Assembly (NCBI GenBank): GCA_002369175.1
Contig: DFES01000223.1
Coordinates: forward strand, 1,546-17,303
DNA: 15,758 nucleotides
Source of the DNA: Selenomonadaceae bacterium UBA3796
GTDB taxonomy: Bacteria; Bacillota; Negativicutes; Selenomonadales; Selenomonadaceae
Direction: 5' to 3'
A program made the position numbers and the translations under genes. The notes beneath the pieces were generated by a model. It had not been told where the DNA came from. It saw nothing but the letters and a program-made list of their open reading frames with translations, and did no database searches. This document shows positions 1 to 8,000 of the stretch, piece after piece; position 1 is the stretch's first letter, and each line of letters starts with the position of its first letter.

Positions 1-303
1 AAGGCTCTCAAGGCTGAAAAAGCGGCTGCAAAAAAGGATGAAACTGCGGATGTGCCTTCTTCTGCGTCTTTTTCTGAGAAACCTGCCGACAAGGCAGAGA
101 AGAGCTCCCGAACGAAGACAGTGAAGAGTTCGAAAAAGGAAGCGGCAAAGGCCATCCCGGAACCTGCTTCAAAGGGAAGCGGAAACATTTCTCTGCATTT
201 GCCGAAGACCCTCCACGAGGATCTTTTGAAGCGCATGGCGGAGGAGGGCGTATCCATGGATGAACTCATTACCTATCTTTTGATGCGCGGGTTATCGCGT
301 TGA
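1..303 (+). CDS. Lys/Ala-rich protein with C-terminal ribbon-helix-helix domain (5' partial)
   Basis: The frame is open from the first base, so the gene begins upstream of the window and 100 residues are visible. A GTG at 52 could be used as a start, but the frame upstream continues the same Lys/Ala/Glu-rich composition, so a partial gene is the better reading. The first 60 or so visible residues are low-complexity, basic and rich in Lys, Ala, Ser and Pro, and are probably disordered. The last 40 contain a pattern typical of HicB/Arc/CopG-type ribbon-helix-helix DNA-binding domains: a short strand (ISLHLPKTL), a helix (HEDLLKRMAEE), a turn (GVSMDE) and a second helix (LITYLLMRGL). It is probably a small dimeric DNA-binding protein whose basic tail could bind nucleic acid non-specifically. 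Neither its target nor a toxin partner is visible. The next gene starts about 20 bases on. The fold call is fairly sure, the role unknown. Confidence 0.72.
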   Translation, partial: KALKAEKAAAKKDETADVPSSASFSEKPADKAEKSSRTKTVKSSKKEAAKAIPEPASKGSGNISLHLPKTLHEDLLKRMAEEGVSMDELITYLLMRGLSR

Positions 304-312
304 AGAAACGTC

Positions 313-318
313 GGAAGG
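313..318 (+). promoter_or_regulatory. Ribosome binding site deciding the start of the DUF3783 gene
   Basis: GGAAGG lies 7 bases before the ATG at 326 but only 1 base before the in-frame ATG at 320. The second ATG is therefore the likely start, and the protein begins MKREEQ rather than MHMKREEQ. Confidence 0.55.
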
Positions 319-325
319 GATGCAT

Positions 326-727
326 ATGAAACGGGAAGAACAAGTGCTATTGTACCAATTCCGGGATGAGGAAAAACTGTCTGCCATACGGGAGGCGTTG
401 AAGACGCTTCGGATCAAATGCCGGGTTCTGCCGGAAGAAGCCTATGGACAGAAGATCGGATACCTTCTGGGAATGAAGGGATTTCAGCAGACCAAGACAA
501 AGGACGAAAATTTTACCTTTCCCCATGAGGTCATGGTATTTCAGCATATCCGCGGCAAGCGTCTGGACGAGGTTTTGGGAAAATTGAAGGATTCCGGAAT
601 TCCCCCCGTAAAATTCAAGGCGGTTGTAACGCCATTCAATACTCTTTGGACGTTGCAGCGTCTCTGTGAAACAATGCAGAGGGAACATGCGGCGGAGAAG
701 CAGGAGAAAGTTGCGCCGGAGAGATAA
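326..727 (+). CDS. DUF3783 domain protein
   Basis: A protein of 133 residues if started at ATG 326; an ATG two codons upstream at 320 is too close to the Shine-Dalgarno. The C-terminal half (about residues 70-125) shows the DUF3783 pattern: a hydrophobic segment (EVMVFQHI), a helix (LDEVLGKLKDSGI), then a strand and motif (VKFKAVVTPFNTLWTL) leading into a final helix. The N-terminal half looks like a small alpha/beta domain (VLLYQFRDEEKLSAIREAL). No catalytic motif, signal peptide or membrane span is seen, so it is probably cytoplasmic. The family is widespread in Firmicutes and has no established function that I know of. It sits 14 bases before the ABC transporter lipoprotein gene and is probably co-transcribed with it. 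The family assignment is made from pattern memory. Confidence 0.75.
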   Translation: MKREEQVLLYQFRDEEKLSAIREALKTLRIKCRVLPEEAYGQKIGYLLGMKGFQQTKTKDENFTFPHEVMVFQHIRGKRLDEVLGKLKDSGIPPVKFKAVVTPFNTLWTLQRLCETMQREHAAEKQEKVAPER

Positions 728-741
728 GGAGAGGATTTTTT

Positions 742-1683
742 GTGAAAAAGATTGTTGCGTTGCTGCTCATGATAGGGCTTGTGCTGTCTGCAGGGTGCGG
801 AACCGGCAAAGACCAAGCGCAGAAGGAAGAAATGCCTTCCCTGGAAATTGGGCTCATGCCGGATACGGATTCCCTGCCTTTTATTGTTGCAAGGGAAAAG
901 GGATATTTTGACGAGGAAGGCGTCAAAGTGAACCTTCAGCAGTTCAAGAGTGCCATGGATCGGGATTCCGCACTGCAGAGCGGCAATCTGGACGGAGCCG
1001 TGTCCGATTTGCTTGCTGTGGCCTTCGCAAAGTCCGGAGGCTTTGACGTTAAGGTTACATCCGCAACGGACGGAAGCTATCAGCTGATTGCCGGAAAGGA
1101 AGCGTCGGTATCTTCCATCAGGGATTGTGCCGGAAAGGATGTGGCAGTTTCCCGCAATACGATCATCGAATATGTGACGGATCGGATTCTGGAAAAAGAA
1201 GGCATGACGGGAGACAGCATCAACAAGGTCATCATTCCTCAGATTCCCACACGGTTGGAAATGCTCCAGAACGGAAAGCTGTTTGCGGCTACCCTGCCGG
1301 AACCCATGGCCAGTATTGCCGTATATCACGGCTGCCATTTCCTGACGAGCTCCGATCAAATGGGCATCAATCCGGGTGTCGTCATGTTCACCGCGAAAGC
1401 TCTGGACAGCGAGAAAGCAAGCATACAGGCCATGTATCGCGCTTACAACAAAGCGGTGAAGTACCTCAACGAGACTCCCCGGGAGGAATACATCGGGATT
1501 GTCATTGACAAGGGAGGCTTTCCGCCGGCAGCTCAAGAAGCACTGAAGCTTCCAAAGTATCATGAGGCTCTGCTCCCCAAGGAGAACGAGGTGACGGAGT
1601 GCGTCCGGTGGCTGAATGAAAAGGCGCTGGTTTCTGATTCCTATGGATACCGGGATGTTGTCGTGGACATTTTCGGCAAATGA
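742..1683 (+). CDS. ABC transporter substrate-binding lipoprotein (NMT1/SsuA/TauA-like)
   Basis: Extracytoplasmic binding protein of 313 residues with a GTG start preceded by a strong AAGGAGAGGA at 726-735. Residues 1-18 form a lipoprotein signal peptide ending in a lipobox (LSAG then Cys19), so the mature protein should be lipid-anchored. The start of the mature domain (EIGLMPDTDSLPFIVAREKGYF) and the following helix-strand pattern are typical of the nitrate/sulfonate/taurine/thiamine-precursor binding family (COG0715). These proteins have two alpha/beta lobes that close on a small ligand. Its stop overlaps the ATPase start (ATGA at 1680-1683), which shows it belongs with that transporter. 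The family binds very different ligands, including aliphatic sulfonates, nitrate, pyrimidine precursors and riboflavin, and no residue here fixes the choice. Family confidence is high and substrate unknown. Confidence 0.9.
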   Translation: MKKIVALLLMIGLVLSAGCGTGKDQAQKEEMPSLEIGLMPDTDSLPFIVAREKGYFDEEGVKVNLQQFKSAMDRDSALQSGNLDGAVSDLLAVAFAKSGGFDVKVTSATDGSYQLIAGKEASVSSIRDCAGKDVAVSRNTIIEYVTDRILEKEGMTGDSINKVIIPQIPTRLEMLQNGKLFAATLPEPMASIAVYHGCHFLTSSDQMGINPGVVMFTAKALDSEKASIQAMYRAYNKAVKYLNETPREEYIGIVIDKGGFPPAAQEALKLPKYHEALLPKENEVTECVRWLNEKALVSDSYGYRDVVVDIFGK

Positions 1684-2444
1684 CCATGAGCCATTCCATA
1701 GAAATACAGCATCTTTCTGTCGGATACGATGAAGGCAGATTCAAGGCGTTGCTTGACATCAGCCTGACCGTGCCGGACGGAACAGCATGCGCTGTCATCG
1801 GTCCTTCCGGCTGTGGGAAATCCACGCTTCTCCGCGTCATTGCCGGACTTCAGAAGCCGACGAAAGGGACGGTGCTCATTGGTGGCGAGAGGGTAAATCC
1901 CAAAAAGCAGAAAATCGGTTTCGTTCCACAGAATTACGGTCTTCTTCCCTGGCGTACCGTGGAGGAGAACATCCTTCTCGGATGCAGGATCCGCAGGGAG
2001 GTGGAGGAGGACACCATGGAACGCATGCAGCTCATGATGGGGCAGCTTGGCATCCGGGGGCTTGGGGATCGCTATCCGAAAGAGCTCAGCGGCGGGCAAC
2101 AGCAAAGGGTGAGCCTTGCACGTTCCTTTCTCTTGCGGACGGATGTGCTCCTGATGGATGAGCCATTCTCTGCTTTGGATGCAATTACGAGGGAAGACAT
2201 GCAGGAAGTGTTCCTGGAACTTTGGCAGAAACATGCGGTGACAACGATGTTGGTGACCCATTATGTGGAGGAGGCTTTGTATCTGGGACAGAAGATTGTT
2301 CTCATGTCGTCTTATCCGGGGCGGATATACAAGATTCTGGACAATCCCCTTTTTGGCAGCAGCGAGAAGAGGAGACAGCCGGAATTCTTTGCCATGGGGC
2401 AGACCATCCGCGATCTCATCAAGGAAATGGGGAAGAGCGCATGA
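1680..2444 (+). CDS. ABC transporter ATP-binding protein (SsuB/TauB-like)
   Basis: Cytoplasmic ATPase of 254 residues that powers the importer. All nucleotide-binding motifs are intact: Walker A GPSGCGKST at 41-49, Q-loop in VPQNYGLLPW at about 88, signature LSGGQQQR at 136-143, Walker B VLLMDEP at 156-162 and switch His194 in VTHYVEEA. The length is normal for the family (about 250). The ATG at 1680 overlaps the preceding stop, giving tight coupling; an ATG at 1686 is an alternative that would remove two residues. The phrase LLPWRTVEENILLG after the Q-loop is typical of the COG1116 nitrate/sulfonate/taurine group. It pairs with the binding protein before it and the permease after it. Confidence 0.95.
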   Translation: MTMSHSIEIQHLSVGYDEGRFKALLDISLTVPDGTACAVIGPSGCGKSTLLRVIAGLQKPTKGTVLIGGERVNPKKQKIGFVPQNYGLLPWRTVEENILLGCRIRREVEEDTMERMQLMMGQLGIRGLGDRYPKELSGGQQQRVSLARSFLLRTDVLLMDEPFSALDAITREDMQEVFLELWQKHAVTTMLVTHYVEEALYLGQKIVLMSSYPGRIYKILDNPLFGSSEKRRQPEFFAMGQTIRDLIKEMGKSA

Positions 2445-3187
2445 AGTATTCCATCTTCCTTTCTTATCTGGCAGGTGCGGCAGCGATTTTTGTCCTCTGG
2501 TGGATTCTTTCCGCGATGGTCGCTCTTCCCATGATCCCATCTCCTGTTGCCGTTTTTGTAAAACTCGTGGATATTTTCGCGAAATCCATTGCTGTCCATG
2601 CGGGCTTCAGCCTCTGGCGCATTGCGGCCGGACTCTTTGCGGCGATTCTCGTCGGATTTCCTCTGGGTATGGTCATGGGATACTTTCCAAAGGCAGACCG
2701 CTATCTGGCTCCCCTGGTCTATCTCACATATCCCGTGCCTAAAATCGCACTTCTTCCCATTTTCATGCTTATGGCAGGGGTCGGGGAGACATCGAAGATC
2801 ATTATGATTTTTCTCATCATCGTGTTTCAGGTTGTGATTGCCGTGCGTGACGGCATCCATGCCATACCGGAAGAAACGTATTTTCCGCTGTACTCTCTGG
2901 GGGCATCCTTCCGACAGGTGTTTCAAGAGGTTCTTTGGCCTGCCTCTCTGCCGAAATTCATCACGGCGGTTCGTGTGGCCATGGCAACGGCGATTTCCGT
3001 GCTCTTCTTCACGGAGACTTTCGGTACGCAGTACGGTATGGGGTATTTCATCATGGATGCGTGGCTTAGGGTGAATTACCTTGAGATGTATGCGGGCATC
3101 GTCTGCCTGAGCTTCATCGGACTGCTGCTCTTCGGAATCATTGATCTTGTGGAGCACTTTGCTTGCAGATGGATGCAGAAGGGATAA
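2441..3187 (+). CDS. ABC transporter permease (SsuC/TauC-like)
   Basis: Integral membrane permease of 248 residues from ATG 2441, which overlaps the ATPase stop as ATGA. The frame is open upstream to 2222, but that stretch lies inside the ATPase gene and reads as nonsense, so the overlapping ATG is the start. About six membrane spans are visible, including FLSYLAGAAAIFVLWWILS near the N-terminus and IVCLSFIGLLLFGIIDLV near the C-terminus. The cytoplasmic coupling loop (EAA-type) lies at about 150-185, with the sequence YSLGASFRQVFQEVLWPASLP, matching BPD_transp_1 permeases. The length is normal for the family. With a single permease gene, the transporter probably works as a homodimer of this subunit with two ATPases. 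No strong terminator follows, and the next gene starts 43 bases later. Confidence 0.94.
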   Translation: MKYSIFLSYLAGAAAIFVLWWILSAMVALPMIPSPVAVFVKLVDIFAKSIAVHAGFSLWRIAAGLFAAILVGFPLGMVMGYFPKADRYLAPLVYLTYPVPKIALLPIFMLMAGVGETSKIIMIFLIIVFQVVIAVRDGIHAIPEETYFPLYSLGASFRQVFQEVLWPASLPKFITAVRVAMATAISVLFFTETFGTQYGMGYFIMDAWLRVNYLEMYAGIVCLSFIGLLLFGIIDLVEHFACRWMQKG

Positions 3188-3215
3188 CATTACGCTCATA
3201 GTTTTTTGTGCATAG

Positions 3216-3222
3216 AAAAGGA
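3216..3222 (+). promoter_or_regulatory. Ribosome binding site deciding the glutamine synthetase start
   Basis: AAAAGGA lies 8 bases before the ATG at 3231 and overlaps the alternative in-frame ATG at 3222. The start at 3231 is therefore preferred. Confidence 0.55.
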
Positions 3223-3230
3223 TGGTAGTT

Positions 3231-5117
3231 ATGACGGATTTATTGTATGTAATTCCCGCAAATTCTCCCAAAGAGGAGATTATCCAATCCCTCAAGGAAC
3301 ATCCGGAGATTAAATTCGTATCCCTTGTGGGCATTGATATGGCCGGCAATGATACGGACGAGAAGATTCCCATGCGCATCTTCCTCAAGGATATCGATGA
3401 TTTCTACGCAGGGTCTGCCGTACAGACCGATGGCTCCTCTGTCGTGCTTACGGGCATTGCCACTTTGAACAATGCAAAAGTGGACATGCCGGTGGATCCC
3501 GAGGTGAACTGGTTTGTGGATTACAATATGGAAAATTATGACGAGGAAACGGGAAAGCCCATCGGCACCCTCCGTATTCCGGCTTTTCTCATTCATGAGG
3601 GAAAACGGGTGGATTCCCGCTCCGTTCTTGTGGATACCCTTGCCTATGTAAAGCGGGAGCTTCTGGATACGATCCATGCCCATCCGAATATTTCGGGTCT
3701 CGGTTCCATTGACGGCTCCCAGGTGGAAGATATCCGGTTCACCTCTGCCACGGAGTTGGAATTCTGGGTCAAGACTCCGCTGGAAGAGGCAAATATCGAG
3801 GAGATGTCAGCCTCCCAGGTCATGCAGGAGCAGTATTGGGAGCGCACCCATGGGGCAGTGCGCACAGCGCTTGAGACCTGCATTCTTGTGCTGGACAGGT
3901 ACGGTTTTCAGGTGGAGATGGGGCATAAAGAGGTTGGCGGCCTCAAGGCTCAGATGGATGAGAGCGGCCGCATGACCCATGTGTGCGAGCAGATTGAAAT
4001 CGATTGGCGCTTTGCCGATGCAGTGCAGGCGGCAGACAATGAGATATTCGTTCGGACAGTGGTGCGTGAGGTTTTCCGCAGCATCGGCCTGGAAGTCAGT
4101 TTCAAGGCAAAGCCGATGATCGGCCTGGCCGGGAACGGAGAGCACACTCATATTGGCATTGCGGCAGTGACGAAGGATGGGAAGCTTCACAATCTCTTTT
4201 CTCCCGATGAACCCAAGAAGGACTTCATGAGCGCAATCGGCTATGGAGCCATCATGGGGCTTTTGAAAAACTATGAGGTCATCAATCCCTTCGTTTCTGC
4301 AACGAATGATTCCCTGAACCGCCTGAAGCCGGGATTTGAGGCGCCTGTCTGCATTGTTACCTCCCTTGGGCATTCTCCCGAGATTCCTTCCCGCAACCGC
4401 ACGATCCTCACGGGGCTTATCCGGGATATCAACAATCCTTTTGCCACTCGCTTTGAACTTCGCTCCTGCAATCCCTACACGAATACATACCTGGTGCTGG
4501 CCGCCATCTATTCCGCAGTTCTGGACGGTGTCAAGATGGCAGTTTCCCACACGACGGATGAACTTCTCAAGGAACTTTCCAAGAAAGCCGGGGAGGAGGG
4601 CTTCTATCTGGAGAAGGACAGAGCCTACCGCAGCGAGGAGGATGTTTTCGAGGATTATACGGATGATGAGCGGAACCGTCTCTTTGGTGCACCGCCGGCG
4701 ACGGTTTGGGAGAATATGGAAAACTTTCGGAGCTATCCGGAGAAGAAAGCGGTTATCACGGCAAGCGGCGCAATGCGCGACCAGATCATTGACGCATTCA
4801 GGGCTGGGGCTCTCCTTCGCTGGAAGACGGAACTCATCAGCCGCATCATTCCCGAGAACCGCGATATTGTCCGCAGGCTGAAGGAAGTGGAGTCGGATTT
4901 CGTCACGGATCAGGATGCCTACAACTGGAATAAGATCAACGCCATCCGCACCTATCTTGCGAAGGACAGTATTGACGAGAAGTCCCTCTTCACCCTTCTC
5001 ATCCATGCACTGAATGCCGGGGACTATGCGACGGCATCCGGCCTTCAGGTGGAAATGTATGACAAGATGGAGGAGCTCAAAGGGCTCTACGATAGTTACA
5101 TCAAGAACATGATTTGA
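3231..5117 (+). CDS. Divergent glutamine synthetase with long C-terminal extension
   Basis: Predicted to make glutamine from glutamate, ammonia and ATP in the cytoplasm. It has 628 residues from ATG 3231. The N-terminal 110 or so residues resemble the beta-grasp domain. The catalytic barrel carries recognisable counterparts of the metal and substrate sites: ATELEF at 173-178 (Glu175, Glu177), GHKEVGG and QIEIDW at about 230-262, NGEHTH at 302-307 in place of the usual NGSGMHxH, an NxRT segment at 389-391, and RFELRS at 407-412. The usual Asn-rich motif reads SATNDSLNRLKPGFEAPV. The last 170-190 residues extend beyond a normal type I enzyme (about 450-470) and look helical. The type III signature was not found, nor the NLYDLP adenylylation-site motif. 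It lies 16 bases before aroC. Glutamine synthetase superfamily membership is sure, but ordinary activity is likely rather than proven. Confidence 0.9.
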   Translation: MTDLLYVIPANSPKEEIIQSLKEHPEIKFVSLVGIDMAGNDTDEKIPMRIFLKDIDDFYAGSAVQTDGSSVVLTGIATLNNAKVDMPVDPEVNWFVDYNMENYDEETGKPIGTLRIPAFLIHEGKRVDSRSVLVDTLAYVKRELLDTIHAHPNISGLGSIDGSQVEDIRFTSATELEFWVKTPLEEANIEEMSASQVMQEQYWERTHGAVRTALETCILVLDRYGFQVEMGHKEVGGLKAQMDESGRMTHVCEQIEIDWRFADAVQAADNEIFVRTVVREVFRSIGLEVSFKAKPMIGLAGNGEHTHIGIAAVTKDGKLHNLFSPDEPKKDFMSAIGYGAIMGLLKNYEVINPFVSATNDSLNRLKPGFEAPVCIVTSLGHSPEIPSRNRTILTGLIRDINNPFATRFELRSCNPYTNTYLVLAAIYSAVLDGVKMAVSHTTDELLKELSKKAGEEGFYLEKDRAYRSEEDVFEDYTDDERNRLFGAPPATVWENMENFRSYPEKKAVITASGAMRDQIIDAFRAGALLRWKTELISRIIPENRDIVRRLKEVESDFVTDQDAYNWNKINAIRTYLAKDSIDEKSLFTLLIHALNAGDYATASGLQVEMYDKMEELKGLYDSYIKNMI

Positions 5118-5133
5118 CCCCCGAGGTGGATTT

Positions 5134-6297
5134 ATGAGCGAACTGCGTTTTATGACGGCAGGGGAATCCCATGGGCCGGCTCTTACGGCTATTTTGGAAG
5201 GACTTCCCGCCGGGCTGTCGATTGACATAGAGGCCATCAACTGCGATTTGGCGCGGCGGCAGCAGGGATACGGTCGCGGCGGGCGCATGAAAATAGAGAG
5301 GGACAAGGTGGAAATCCTCTCCGGCGTGCGCTTCGGTCAGACGTTGGGCGGACCGATTACCCTCCGCGTTGTGAACAGGGATTGGGAGAATTGGACGGAT
5401 CGCATGGCAGTCATGGGGGAGCCCATGGGCGAAAAAGTGACTGCCGCCCGCCCCGGCCATGCAGATCTCACCGGCATTAAGAAGTATGCCAGAGAGGATA
5501 TCCGGGACATCCTTGAGCGTTCCAGCGCCCGGGAAACAACCATGCGGGTTGCCGTGGGAGCAGTATGCAAGCAGTTCCTGCATGCTTTTGGCATGGAAGT
5601 GGTGTCTCATGTGACGAACATCGGAGGCGCATCCATTGATGCGGCAAAGGTTGACCGGCGCATGATCGGCCATACGGATTCAGAGCTCAATTGCTATGAC
5701 AAAGAGGCAGAAGAGGAGATGAAAAGCCGCATTCGTGCGGCAAAAGAGGCCGGGGATACCCTGGGGGGCATCTTTGAGGTCATTGTAAGAGGGACTCCTT
5801 TGGGACTGGGGAGCCATATCCAATGGGATCGCCGCCTGGATGCGAAACTCGCAGCAGCCTTGATGTCCATCCAGGCCATCAAGGGCGTAGAGATTGGAGC
5901 CGGTTTTGCCTGCGCTGATCTGCCCGGCAGCAGGATTCATGACGAGATGTTCCTCGATGAAACAGGGCTGGTCTACCGGAAGACCAACCGCGCAGGAGGA
6001 CTGGAAGGCGGCATGAGTAACGGAGAGGATATTGTCCTGCGGGCGGTTATGAAGCCCATTCCCACTTTGATGACGCCCTTGCATTCCGTGGATGTAGGAA
6101 GCGGGAAGGAAGTCCTTGCCTGCAAGGAGCGAAGCGATACCTGTGCCGTATCCGCCGCTTCTGTGGTGGGTGAGGCTATGACGGCTTTTGTCATGGCGCA
6201 GGCTCTTTGTGAAAAGTTCGGAAACGATGCCATGGTGGATGTTCTCTCGGCATTCGGGAACTACAGGGAACGTGTACGGGGTATGGGAGAAACATGA
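5134..6297 (+). CDS. aroC: Chorismate synthase
   Basis: Converts 5-enolpyruvylshikimate-3-phosphate to chorismate, the last step of the shikimate pathway, using reduced FMN as cofactor. It has 387 residues, within the usual 350-390. Family motifs are all present: GESHGP at 10-15, RRQQGYGRGGRM at 41-52, RPGHADL with His109, a DIRDILERSSARETT segment following it, and a C-terminal FGNYRERVRG. The ATG at 5134 has an upstream CGAGGTGGA and starts 16 bases after the glutamine synthetase stop. Its stop overlaps the aroK start as ATGA. Grouping with aroK and aroB points to one transcription unit for aromatic amino-acid precursors. Confidence 0.98.
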   Translation: MSELRFMTAGESHGPALTAILEGLPAGLSIDIEAINCDLARRQQGYGRGGRMKIERDKVEILSGVRFGQTLGGPITLRVVNRDWENWTDRMAVMGEPMGEKVTAARPGHADLTGIKKYAREDIRDILERSSARETTMRVAVGAVCKQFLHAFGMEVVSHVTNIGGASIDAAKVDRRMIGHTDSELNCYDKEAEEEMKSRIRAAKEAGDTLGGIFEVIVRGTPLGLGSHIQWDRRLDAKLAAALMSIQAIKGVEIGAGFACADLPGSRIHDEMFLDETGLVYRKTNRAGGLEGGMSNGEDIVLRAVMKPIPTLMTPLHSVDVGSGKEVLACKERSDTCAVSAASVVGEAMTAFVMAQALCEKFGNDAMVDVLSAFGNYRERVRGMGET

Positions 6298-6815
6298 AAA
6301 ATATCGTTTTGATCGGCTTCATGGGCACGGGCAAGAGCAGTACGGGACGGGCATTGGCAACAAAACTCGGCTATGCCTTCGTCGATGTTGACCAAAAGAT
6401 CGAAGAAGAGCAGGGCATGTCGATTCATCAAATGTTTGCGGATAAAGGAGAAGAGTTCTTCCGCGCCTGTGAGAGAGAGATGGTCCAGCGCCTGTCAGAC
6501 CGCAGGAATACCGTGATTGCAACCGGAGGCGGAACCGTAAAAAATCCGGAGAATATGAAGGTTCTGCGGGAAAGTGGTTTTGTCGTGTGCTTGTCGGCGG
6601 ATGTGGACACTGTTTTGGAGAGAACCCGACGCAAAGGCGTCCGACCGCTGCTGGACGGAGCAAATGAGGAAGAGCGCCGCAGAAAAATAGAGACTTTGAT
6701 GGAAGAGCGCAAGGATCTCTACCGCCATGCAGATTATAGGGTGGATACCAGCGATATGTCCCCATTGCAGGTGGTTGAGGATATTGCCCGCCACATACGG
6801 GCGAGGAGGATATGA
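6294..6815 (+). CDS. aroK: Shikimate kinase
   Basis: Phosphorylates shikimate at the 3-hydroxyl with ATP, in the cytoplasm. It has 173 residues, a normal length. The P-loop GFMGTGKSS is at 8-16 (Lys14, Ser15) and the shikimate/Mg-binding DVD at 31-33. FFRACEREM follows, with a shikimate-binding Arg, and ATGGGTV supplies the Gly-rich substrate loop. The lid-region Arg residues lie in TRRKGVRPLL. The start overlaps the aroC stop and the stop overlaps the aroB start, so the three genes are translationally coupled. Confidence 0.97.
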   Translation: MKNIVLIGFMGTGKSSTGRALATKLGYAFVDVDQKIEEEQGMSIHQMFADKGEEFFRACEREMVQRLSDRRNTVIATGGGTVKNPENMKVLRESGFVVCLSADVDTVLERTRRKGVRPLLDGANEEERRRKIETLMEERKDLYRHADYRVDTSDMSPLQVVEDIARHIRARRI

Positions 6816-7900
6816 TGCGAAAGGTTCCGGTGAAACTGGGAGAAAACAGCTACGATATTCTGATGGGGCATGGCTTGCGTGAAGAGATATGTTCTTTTCT
6901 GCGGGAAAGGAAGTATTCGCGGCGTTCCCTTTTGATATCTGATTCCAATGTGGCTCCCCTGTACGGCGAGGCTGTTCTGAAAACATTGAGGGAGGCGGGA
7001 CTGGAGCCGGAAATCTATGTGGCTCCTGCGGGGGAGCACTCCAAGAGTCTTGCAGAAGCGGAAAAGATCTATACCCGTGCCATTGGTTTCGGACTGGATC
7101 GGAAATCCCCGATTCTCGCTCTCGGCGGCGGTGTCGTCGGGGATCTTGCGGGTTTCGTTGCTGCGACTTACATGCGCGGCGTTCCCTTCATCCAGCTGCC
7201 CACAAGTCTTCTTGCACAGGTGGACTCCAGCGTGGGGGGCAAAGTGGCTGTGAACCATTCTATGGGCAAGAACCTGATCGGATGCTTTTATCAGCCGGAG
7301 GCCGTATTCATGGATCTGGATTTCATGGCGTCCCTGCCCAAGCGCGAAATTCATACGGGATTGGGAGAGATTGTAAAGTACGGCATCATTTCCGATGCGG
7401 ATTTCTTCTGCTTTTTGGAAGAGAACAGCAAGGCTGTCCTGGCACTGGAGCCGGATGCCCTCATCCGTATGATTGCCCGCTCCTGTGAAATCAAGGCAGG
7501 CGTGGTTGCCGAAGACGAAAAAGAATCCGGCCTACGCCGCATCCTGAATTTCGGTCATACCATAGCCCATGCCATAGAACGGGAAACGGGTTATGTGCGC
7601 TATAACCACGGAGAGGCGGTTGCCATCGGCATGATGGGGGCAGCTTACATCAGCCGTGCCATGGGCATGGTGGATGAAATGACGGTGGAGAGGCTGCTCC
7701 ATCTCATGGAACTCCTTCATTTGCCGGTAAAGGCGGAAGGGTGTACCGTGGAAAAGATGTACCATGCAATCTTTCATGACAAGAAAACGGTCAATGGCAA
7801 GGTGAACTGGGTTCTGATGGAATCCATCGGAAAGGTTGCCCTGCGAAGCGATGTGCCGGAGGAGATCGTGAAGCGTGCGATGCAGGAATGCATGGACTGA
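6812..7900 (+). CDS. aroB: 3-dehydroquinate synthase
   Basis: Cyclises DAHP to 3-dehydroquinate, the second shikimate-pathway step, using NAD and a divalent metal. It has 362 residues, a normal length. The NAD-binding GGGVVGD is at 105-111 and the active-site block PTSLLAQVDSSVGGK runs to Lys144, with Asp138. The three metal ligands are visible as Glu186 (GEIVKYG), His249 (FGHTIAH) and His266 (HGEAVAIG). Two Met codons sit together at 6812 and 6815. GAGGAGG at 6803-6809 is very close to the first, so the second may be used. A stem-loop terminator lies about 25 bases after the stop. Confidence 0.98.
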   Translation: MMRKVPVKLGENSYDILMGHGLREEICSFLRERKYSRRSLLISDSNVAPLYGEAVLKTLREAGLEPEIYVAPAGEHSKSLAEAEKIYTRAIGFGLDRKSPILALGGGVVGDLAGFVAATYMRGVPFIQLPTSLLAQVDSSVGGKVAVNHSMGKNLIGCFYQPEAVFMDLDFMASLPKREIHTGLGEIVKYGIISDADFFCFLEENSKAVLALEPDALIRMIARSCEIKAGVVAEDEKESGLRRILNFGHTIAHAIERETGYVRYNHGEAVAIGMMGAAYISRAMGMVDEMTVERLLHLMELLHLPVKAEGCTVEKMYHAIFHDKKTVNGKVNWVLMESIGKVALRSDVPEEIVKRAMQECMD

Positions 7901-7919
7901 GCACGGACATGCGGTAAAT

Positions 7920-7961
7920 AGAGAAATGGCAGTGCCGGAATAAGGACACTGCCATTCTTCT
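7920..7961 (+). terminator. Stem-loop terminator after aroB
   Basis: AATGGCAGTG at 7925-7934 pairs perfectly with CACTGCCATT at 7947-7956 around a 12-base loop. The stem extends outward through A-T, G-C and A-T pairs with one mismatch. The 3' side runs into CTTCTGTAT, which is pyrimidine-rich but lacks a solid T run, so termination may be partial. It sits between the aro genes and the surface-glycan genes and marks the likely end of the first transcription unit. Confidence 0.6.
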
Positions 7962-7987
7962 GTATGCCGAATCTGAAAGAGCTGGTC

Positions 7988-7994
7988 GGGGAGG
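7988..7994 (+). promoter_or_regulatory. Ribosome binding site for the 584-residue membrane protein
   Basis: GGGGAGG lies 6 bases before the ATG at 8001 and supports that start, which is upstream of the hairpin at 8017-8050. No convincing -35/-10 pair was seen between the terminator and this site. Confidence 0.5.
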
Positions 7995-8000
7995 ATATGG

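Noticed and set aside
541..1563. Long open frame on the minus strand opposite the binding-protein gene
   Set aside because: It lies over the DUF3783 and lipoprotein genes, which have clear motifs and ribosome binding sites. Its translation is rich in His, Cys and Arg with no domain pattern, typical of an antisense shadow.
3188..3230. Possible promoter between the permease and glutamine synthetase genes
   Set aside because: The 43-base gap is AT-rich in part, but I could not find a convincing -35/-10 pair with proper spacing.
3807..5306. 499-codon open frame on the minus strand opposite glutamine synthetase and aroC
   Set aside because: The plus-strand genes carry catalytic motifs throughout. 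The antisense product has no recognisable domain and reflects G+C-rich codon usage.
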